A DNA stretch of 64,000 nt from Variovorax sp. PAMC26660 (GTDB lineage: Bacteria; Pseudomonadota; Gammaproteobacteria; Burkholderiales; Burkholderiaceae_C). Positions 58,744 through 64,000 of this stretch are shown one piece after another (position 1 is the first letter of the stretch; each line of letters begins with the position of its first letter). Both the position numbers and the translations under genes were made by a program. The notes under the pieces were generated by a model. That model worked only from the letters and a program-made list of their open reading frames with translations, was not told the DNA's origin and did not search any database. Where the stretch lies: NCBI RefSeq assembly GCF_014302995.1, contig NZ_CP060295.1, positions 5,819,501 to 5,883,500 on the forward strand. The letters are read 5' to 3'.

Positions 58744-60228
58744 ATGAACACCCGTCTGACTTCGCCCCGCGCCCTGGTGATTGCACTGGCGAGCGCAGGT
58801 GTGATCGGCGCCGTCAGTGCCGGTGCCTACACCAGCGCCCGTGCCGTGAACGCGTCGACACCCACCGCCACAGTGGCGGCGCCCGCGGCCATGGTCACGC
58901 TGCCCGACTTCTCGACCATCACCTCGCGCGACGGCCCGGCCGTGGTTAACATCAGCGTGACCGGCACCATGAAGGCCTCGGATGACCAGGCCGCTGCCGA
59001 GATCCAGGGCATGGACCCGGACGATCCGATGTTCCAGTTCTTCCGCCGCTTCCAGGGCCAGATGAATCCGCGCGGCCAGCAGCAGCAACGCGACGTGCCG
59101 GTGCGCGCCGAAGGCTCGGGCTTCATCGTGGACCCGAACGGCATCATCATCACCAATGCCCACGTCGTGAAGGACGCGAAGGAGGTCACCGTCAAGCTGA
59201 CCGACCGCCGCGAGTTCCGCGCCAAGGTGCTCGGTGCGGACGCCAAGACCGACATCGCCGTGCTCAAGATCGACGCGAAGAACCTGCCGGTGCTTGCGAT
59301 GGGCAACACCAAGGACCTGAAGGTCGGCGAATGGGTGCTGGCCATCGGCTCGCCCTTCGGCTTCGAGAACACCGTAACGGCCGGCGTGGTCAGCGCCAAG
59401 GGCCGTTCGCTGCCCGACGACAGCTACGTGCCCTTCATCCAGACCGACGTGGCCGTGAACCCCGGCAACTCCGGTGGCCCGCTGCTCAACACGCGCGGCG
59501 AGGTGGTGGGCATCAACTCGCAGATCTACAGCCGCAGCGGTGGCTACCAGGGCCTGTCGTTCGCGATCCCGATCGACGTGGCGATCCAGGTGAAAGACCA
59601 GATCGTCGCCACCGGCAAGGCCACGCACGGCCGGCTCGGCGTGGCGGTGCAGGAAGTGAACCAGGCCTTTGCCGATTCGTTCAAGCTCGACAAGCCCGAG
59701 GGCGCACTGGTCTCGAACATCGAGAAGGGCGGCCCCGGCGACAAGGCGGGCCTGAAGGCGGGCGACGTGATCCGCAAGGTCGACGGCCAGGCCATCGTGT
59801 CGTCGGGCGATTTGCCCGCGGTGATCGGGCAGCAGGCGCCCGGCAAGAAGGTCACGCTCGAAGTGTGGCGCCAGGGCGAGCGCCAGGAGCTGCAGGCGAA
59901 GCTTGGCGACGCCAGCGACAAGCCGGCGCAGGTCGCGAAGGCCGACACCGCCACGGGCCAGGGCAAGCTGGGTCTGGCGCTGCGCCCCCTGCAGCCGCAG
60001 GAAAAGCGCCAGGCCGGCGTTGAAAGCGGTCTGTTGATCGAAGACGCGGCGGGCCCCTCGGCGCAGGCCGGTGTGCAGGCAGGCGACGTGCTGCTGGCCA
60101 TCAACGGCACGCCGGCGCAGAGCCTGGAGCAGGTGCGCGAGGTGGTGGCGAAGTCCACCAACAAGTCGGTGGCGCTGCTGATCCAGCGCGGCGAAGACAA
60201 GATCTTCGTGCCGGTCCGCATTGGATAA
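58744..60228 (+). CDS. degP: Do-type periplasmic serine protease with two PDZ domains
   Basis: Envelope quality-control protease/chaperone of 494 residues. A signal or anchor segment (ALVIALASAGVIGAVSAGAYTSA) precedes the trypsin-like domain with catalytic His in TNAHVVKDA, Asp in KTDIAVLKI and Ser in NPGNSGGPLLN. Two PDZ domains follow (LGVAVQEVNQAFADSF about 300-385; LGLALRPLQPQEKRQ about 410-490). It is close to MucD/DegQ as well as DegP. The position after a two-component system and a PmrA-like box suggests stress-induced expression. Confidence 0.93.
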   Translation: MNTRLTSPRALVIALASAGVIGAVSAGAYTSARAVNASTPTATVAAPAAMVTLPDFSTITSRDGPAVVNISVTGTMKASDDQAAAEIQGMDPDDPMFQFFRRFQGQMNPRGQQQQRDVPVRAEGSGFIVDPNGIIITNAHVVKDAKEVTVKLTDRREFRAKVLGADAKTDIAVLKIDAKNLPVLAMGNTKDLKVGEWVLAIGSPFGFENTVTAGVVSAKGRSLPDDSYVPFIQTDVAVNPGNSGGPLLNTRGEVVGINSQIYSRSGGYQGLSFAIPIDVAIQVKDQIVATGKATHGRLGVAVQEVNQAFADSFKLDKPEGALVSNIEKGGPGDKAGLKAGDVIRKVDGQAIVSSGDLPAVIGQQAPGKKVTLEVWRQGERQELQAKLGDASDKPAQVAKADTATGQGKLGLALRPLQPQEKRQAGVESGLLIEDAAGPSAQAGVQAGDVLLAINGTPAQSLEQVREVVAKSTNKSVALLIQRGEDKIFVPVRIG

Positions 60229-60325
60229 GGCTCGCCCCCAGGCTTCGCGCACTTCGTGTCGCTTCTCCAACCCCCTACCGGGGGCAACACCGGCGGCCCG
60301 GCAAAGCCGGTTCCGCGGTGTTCCT
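60229..60325. repeat. structured intergenic repeat, copy B
   Basis: Nearly identical to 8334-8430. The CCCCC/GGGGG hairpin is at 60271-60284 and the long hairpin at 60286-60322: outer arm AACACC/GGTGTT, then GCGG/CCGC and CCGGC-AAA-GCCGG. Copy A has GGTACC/GGTACC in the outer arm, so three base pairs changed on both sides and pairing is kept. It begins at the end of degP and may act as its transcript end. Confidence 0.85.
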
Positions 60326-60348
60326 TGAAAAGACGGGAAGAAAAAAGC

Positions 60349-60651
60349 ATGACGTCATCTGCCGGCGGCCTCTCGGCGCACATCCTGCCCACGTCGGCCA
60401 CGATGATCGGCGTGTGCATGACCGTGATGTCGATCGGGCATCTCGGGCCGCGCGATGACATGCGGCTGCTGATCGATCGTTTGCTGGCTGTCGACGCGCT
60501 GGTCTTCCTGGCCAGTGCGTTGTTGTCTTTCATCTCCATGCGCACGCGCATATCGGGTGCACGGCTGGAGGCCTGGGGCGAGATGGTCTTCATCGCCGGA
60601 CTGGCGCTGCTCGCGCTGGGTGCGGTCACGCTGGCGTTTGCGCTGCGCTGA
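60349..60651 (+). CDS. small integral membrane protein, unknown
   Basis: A 100-residue protein with three predicted membrane helices (ILPTSATMIGVCMTVMSIGHL, LAVDALVFLASALLSFISM, MVFIAGLALLALGAVTLAFAL). Between the helices are short charged loops. I do not recognise the family. ATG 60349 follows a GGGAAG element. It is 120 bases after degP with the repeat in between, and it converges on the sensor kinase gene with a 12-base gap. Confidence 0.7.
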   Translation: MTSSAGGLSAHILPTSATMIGVCMTVMSIGHLGPRDDMRLLIDRLLAVDALVFLASALLSFISMRTRISGARLEAWGEMVFIAGLALLALGAVTLAFALR

Positions 60652-60663
60652 CGCCGCGGCCTG

Positions 60664-62529
60664 TCAGGGCAGGACGCAGGGCCAGTCGAGCAGCACGCGC
60701 GTTCCGCCCGTTCGCTCGTCGGCCGTTTCGATGTGCAGCCGCGCGCCGATGGACTGGGCGCGCGCCCGCATGTTGGTGATGCCGTGCCCCCTCGACCGGC
60801 CACCGGCGGGCGCTGCCAGCAGGCCACGGCCGTTGTCCGTGAGCACGATGCGCACCAGCGGCGGCGTTTCGTCGCCATGCCAGCTCGCATGCATCACGAT
60901 GCGCGTGGCCGACGCATGCTTGAGCACATTGGTGAAGGCTTCCAGCAGGATGCGCTGCAGTTGCAGGGCAGCCTGCGCGGCGAAGGGCGCGACCGTGGGA
61001 ATCACAGCGACGTCCCACACCAGTTCGATGCCGGCGGCGTCCAGGCGCGGTTGCAGGCGGTAGCGCAGCGTGGCCAGCACGGTGGGCAGGTCGTCGTGCG
61101 TGGGCTGCAGCGAATCGACGGCCATGCGCATTTCGTCCAGCGCGAGCTTCACGTGCTCTTCGACCACGCCTCGGTCGGGCACGGCCTGGGTCACCACGTT
61201 GAGCAGGCCCACCAGTTGCGAGCCCACGCCATCGTGGATCTCCCGCATGATGCGCTGGCGCTCCAGCAGAACGGCCTGCTCCTGCTGTTGCTGGCGCACG
61301 GTTTCGAAGGCGCCGCGCAACTGTTCTTCGCGCTCCGCGACGCGGGCTGCGAGGTTGGCGTTGAGCGCACCGTAGTCGGCCACCGTGCGGCTGTAGCGCT
61401 CGACCACCAGGCCGGCCAGGATCATCACGAAGAAGAACATCGCGTGCGGCGTGAGCGTGTAGTAGGCACCGCCGAACAGGCCCATGCGCACCAGCAGCAG
61501 GTCGTGCGCGCCGGCCAGGATGGCGAGCGTGCCGGCCGCCATCAGCACGCCCGCAATGCGCCGGCGTGCCACCAGCGCACCGTGGATCACGTAGGGCAGG
61601 CAGACGATGCTGATCATTTGCAGGACGACGAGGCCGCCAGTCCACAGCGTCGGCAGTGCGAATGCGAAGGAGGCACAGGCCAGCGTCACGGACAACGCGA
61701 GGGCAATGTAGATCGACCGCACCAGCCAGGGCGGATTGCGGTCCAGCACCAGCAGCACGAAGCGCGCGATCAGCCCGATGTGCATCGCGTAGCAAACCGC
61801 CACCACCGCGCCCCAGAGCGGCCACGGCACCGGCACCTCGGTCCACACGCGGTCGAGGTTGCGCGTCACGCCCGAGAGCGCGGCCAGCGCGAAGCAACCG
61901 TAGAGCGCATCGCGCTGGCGCAGCCAGAGGCCGCCGGCCATGCCGCCCATCAGCAGCAGGCTGACCGCATAGACGATGGCCGAGGTGTTGCGCCAGTTCT
62001 GCTGCTCGCGGTAGAGCGATGCGAGCGAGGCCTCGGTGCCGTAGCGGATGCTGGCCAGCCCCGCGCCGCGCTGGCGCTGGATGGTGGTGCGGATGACGAG
62101 TGCCTGCGCCTGGCCCTCGCGGTGCAGGGCGGCCGCCACGGGAACCAGTTGGTTGCCCTTGGCCGCGTCGTATTCGGGATCGCCCAGCGTGCCGAAGCTG
62201 GCGACGAGGGCAGCGTTGAACAGCACCGCCACCTGGTTGCCCACGCCTGAAAGCAGCAGCGCCGAAGGCTCGCCGGCCGGCACTGCCGCTGCGGGCAGGT
62301 CGATGCGGTAGCTGGCCTTGCCGCCGAGGCCCGGGAACTCGTGGTCCCAGCGGAATGGCAGTTGCACCCGGCGCACCTGGGCGGGAAGGCCATCGGGTTC
62401 GAGGGTGGCCTCGGCGGAGGTCACGTCCATCGCTTCGGCTGCTTTGGCTGCGTGCGTGGAATGACCCGTCAACGCTGCCATCAGCAGCAGCGCCGTGAGC
62501 AGCAGGCGATGGAGTCCCCCGGGTGTCAC
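60664..62529 (-). CDS. sensor histidine kinase, NarL type, with 7TM-like sensor
   Basis: A 621-residue kinase. After a signal segment (LLLTALLLMAALTGHSTHAA) comes a beta-rich periplasmic domain of about 150 residues, then about seven membrane helices (7TMR-DISM-like), a coiled coil (LNANLAARVAEREEQLRGAFETVRQQQQEQ), and HisKA_3 with the phospho-acceptor in MREIHDGVGSQLVGLL. The ATPase has LTDNGRGLLAAPAGGRSRGHGITNMRARA. GTG 62529 lies five bases after the response regulator stop, so the pair is co-expressed. Signal unknown. Confidence 0.88.
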   Translation of the reverse strand: MTPGGLHRLLLTALLLMAALTGHSTHAAKAAEAMDVTSAEATLEPDGLPAQVRRVQLPFRWDHEFPGLGGKASYRIDLPAAAVPAGEPSALLLSGVGNQVAVLFNAALVASFGTLGDPEYDAAKGNQLVPVAAALHREGQAQALVIRTTIQRQRGAGLASIRYGTEASLASLYREQQNWRNTSAIVYAVSLLLMGGMAGGLWLRQRDALYGCFALAALSGVTRNLDRVWTEVPVPWPLWGAVVAVCYAMHIGLIARFVLLVLDRNPPWLVRSIYIALALSVTLACASFAFALPTLWTGGLVVLQMISIVCLPYVIHGALVARRRIAGVLMAAGTLAILAGAHDLLLVRMGLFGGAYYTLTPHAMFFFVMILAGLVVERYSRTVADYGALNANLAARVAEREEQLRGAFETVRQQQQEQAVLLERQRIMREIHDGVGSQLVGLLNVVTQAVPDRGVVEEHVKLALDEMRMAVDSLQPTHDDLPTVLATLRYRLQPRLDAAGIELVWDVAVIPTVAPFAAQAALQLQRILLEAFTNVLKHASATRIVMHASWHGDETPPLVRIVLTDNGRGLLAAPAGGRSRGHGITNMRARAQSIGARLHIETADERTGGTRVLLDWPCVLP

Positions 62530-62533
62530 GCGA

Positions 62534-63229
62534 CTAGGGAAGCCAGCCGAGATTGCGGGCCTCGAACACGGCTTCCGATTTGTTGTGCACATCCAGCTTG
62601 CCGTAGATATTGCGGATGTGAGTTTGGACTGTCGACGCCGAGACTCCCATCTGCACGCCGACTTCGACATAGGTGAAACCACGAGACACGAGGTCGAGCA
62701 CCTCGAACTCGCGCGGCGACAGGCGCTCGGACGCCGTGCTGGCGCCATAGGCCGTGGCGCTGGGCGGGCGGACACCGGTGGGCTCGGGTGGCGTGCCGGC
62801 GCGGGTCTGCCAGCGGCGCAGCAACTGCCGTGCGATCACCGGCGACATGGGTGAGCCACCCGCGCGCAGGTGACGGATGTGGGTGGCCAGGTCGGCCTCG
62901 GTGCCGTCCTTCAGCAGGTAGCCGCTGGCGCCGGCCTCGAAGGCCTGGACCATGTTGGCCTCGTCGCCGAAGATGGACAGCACCATCACCGCGCAGGCCG
63001 GTTGCATGTGGCGGCACTGGCTGATGACCTGCAGGCCGGGGTGATCGGGCAGGCCGAGGTCGACCAGCAGCACGTCCACCGGGTTGTGGACCAGCCACCC
63101 GAGGATGTCGAGGGCGTTGGAGGCGCTGTAGGCCAAGGTCAGCGACGGGTCTGCATCGACGACCCGCGCGATGCGCTCGCGCATGCCGGTGTCGTCCTCG
63201 ACCAGCGCGACCTGTGTCGCCGCCGTCAT
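62534..63229 (-). CDS. LuxR/NarL-family response regulator
   Basis: A 231-residue regulator with receiver domain (EDD at 11-13, phospho-acceptor Asp57 in VLLVDLGLP, LSIFGD and YLLKDG with the lysine) and a C-terminal LuxR helix-turn-helix LSPREFEVLDLVSRGFTYVEVGVQMGVSASTVQTHIRNIYGKL. A Pro/Thr-rich linker joins them. It is encoded just upstream of its partner kinase, and no candidate target gene is adjacent. Confidence 0.92.
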   Translation of the reverse strand: MTAATQVALVEDDTGMRERIARVVDADPSLTLAYSASNALDILGWLVHNPVDVLLVDLGLPDHPGLQVISQCRHMQPACAVMVLSIFGDEANMVQAFEAGASGYLLKDGTEADLATHIRHLRAGGSPMSPVIARQLLRRWQTRAGTPPEPTGVRPPSATAYGASTASERLSPREFEVLDLVSRGFTYVEVGVQMGVSASTVQTHIRNIYGKLDVHNKSEAVFEARNLGWLP

Positions 63230-63277
63230 GCGCCTGCCCGGTGCGGATCAAGCCTGCCCTGGAAGGCGCTGAAGGAG

Positions 63278-63361
63278 ATGCCCGATGCGGGAAAGCTGTA
63301 TGCGCTCATACAGGACGGGGAGGTGAGGCGCATGAAGATTCCCTGGCGGGTGTTTGGCTGA
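63278..63361 (+). other. short fragment resembling an excisionase-like helix-turn-helix tail
   Basis: In the 172-base gap between the two minus-strand regulators, the plus strand encodes MPDAGKLYALIQDGEVRRMK and seven more residues. The ALIQDGEV-RRMKIPWRVF pattern is like MerR/excisionase-type DNA-binding modules. It is too short for a gene and has only a weak ribosome binding site, so it may be a remnant or chance. Confidence 0.2.
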
Positions 63362-63401
63362 ATGACGCCGAGGGTAGGGTCCGGTCGAACCCCTGCACAT
63401 C

Positions 63402-64000
63402 CTATAGATGGGGGAGGCGGAGCGCGGCTTTTCCGGGCTGGCGCGCCGCCGCCTTGCCGAGTCGTTCGGCGACGCGCGCCAGGTGCTCGACCAGCTCCGG
63501 AGGCGACTCCACCTCGAAGTCGTGTCCCAGGCAACCGAGCCAGACGGCCAGCCCGTCGAGCGAATTGGCGCCGGTGGCGATGCGCGTGGACCCTTCATCG
63601 ATGGCTTGCGGCACACCACCCACCCAGCCCATCCGGGCTTCGATTGCCTTGAGCGGTGCATGCACCACGACGCTGGCGTGATGCAGGTAGGGCGATACGT
63701 CGAGCGCGTGCGCCATATAGGTCGCCACATCGCCGTGCGGCAGCCTGCGAGGCGTGAAGCGGTCGCCCGTGGGTTCGGGCTCGACGATGCGGTCGAGGCG
63801 AAAGGTGCGCCAGTCCTCGCGCACCGTGTCCCAGGCCAGCAAGTACCAGCGCTGTCCGGTCTGCACCACGCGATGCGGCTCTGCCGTGCGGGCGGTGGCG
63901 GCGTCGTTGTGGTCGCGGTAGCCGAAGCGCAGCACGAGCCGTTCGGTGCAGGCTTCAGCAAGGAAGGCGACTGCTTTCAGGCGCACGGATGATTTGCCCC
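63402..64000 (-). CDS. WYL-domain transcriptional regulator (partial, N-terminus outside window)
   Basis: The reading frame is open to the window edge, so the N-terminal helix-turn-helix is missing. The visible 199 or so residues contain the WYL domain: RLVLRFGYRDHNDAATARTAEPHRVVQTGQRWYLLAWDTVREDWRTFRLDRIVEPEP, in which WYL and the RLDRI arginines are conserved, and a C-terminal WCX-like part (VVVHAPLKAIEARMG, LARVAERLGKA). YafY-type members are repressors or DNA-damage and nucleotide-responsive regulators. Nothing shows the target. Confidence 0.88.
   Translation of the reverse strand, partial: GKSSVRLKAVAFLAEACTERLVLRFGYRDHNDAATARTAEPHRVVQTGQRWYLLAWDTVREDWRTFRLDRIVEPEPTGDRFTPRRLPHGDVATYMAHALDVSPYLHHASVVVHAPLKAIEARMGWVGGVPQAIDEGSTRIATGANSLDGLAVWLGCLGHDFEVESPPELVEHLARVAERLGKAAARQPGKAALRLPHL

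Overview
The window reads as chromosomal DNA of a high-GC betaproteobacterium of the order Burkholderiales, most probably Comamonadaceae and Variovorax-like. This is inferred from gene content and protein style (tandem type II and type I LeuA, ilvB-ilvH-ilvC next to pssA, coupled aat-bpt, a sigma factor/DUF3619/DUF3106 group, K+-independent H+-pyrophosphatase), not from a database search. I saw no rRNA, tRNA, CRISPR array, insertion sequence, integrase or phage gene. Coding density is very high, many genes overlap by ATGA/GTGA, and no gene-free stretch exceeds about 300 bases.

Layout. 1-1275: a SAM methyltransferase and rnhA. 1280-4412 (minus): translationally coupled moaA-mobA-moeA for molybdenum cofactor. 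4467-10499: serine hydrolase, secreted hypothetical, sodA, ZIP transporter, aldehyde dehydrogenase, periplasmic peroxiredoxin. 10633-17437: a phospholipase-D-like lipoprotein followed by a tight lipid-type gene set (fatty acid hydroxylase/sterol desaturase family, fatty acid desaturase, a ketoacyl-ACP synthase III fused to a heme-oxygenase-like diiron domain, and an unrecognised coupled partner), then two small proteins. 18262-19863: a ferritin-like predicted metal hydrolase divergent from a TetR regulator with twin operators. 19860-27318 (minus): an export operon (YhgE/Pip-like protein, MerR regulator, TolC, HlyD, two ABC-2 permeases) with no ATPase. 27370-31035: NTF2-like protein, an H+-pyrophosphatase with a C-terminal OmpA-like domain, divergent from soluble ppa.

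31066-37792: acetyltransferase, nadE-glnB, LOG-family protein, dgkA-RDD, DUF3106, DUF3619 and ECF sigma factor. 38076-46376: branched-chain amino acid block ilvB-ilvH-(DUF4282)-ilvC, pssA, then leuA type II and leuA type I behind a leucine-rich leader peptide and intrinsic terminator that look like a classical attenuator. 46494-50255: PBP7-like peptidase, IclR regulator, and the N-degron transferases aat-bpt; bpt carries an in-frame insertion made of a palindromic repeat. 50481-56607: orphan CoxL-like molybdopterin subunit, AraC regulator, VOC and SRPBCC proteins, then pobA divergent from an IclR regulator with a palindromic operator. 56658-60228: OmpR-type response regulator, histidine kinase and DegP protease; a PmrA/QseB-like box precedes degP. 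60349-64000: small membrane protein, NarL-type two-component pair, and a WYL-domain regulator cut by the window edge.

The signals I rate highest are the KASIII/diiron-oxidase fusion cluster, the leucine attenuator, the structured repeat family whose two intergenic copies covary and whose third relative is inserted inside bpt, and the pyrophosphatase-OmpA fusion.
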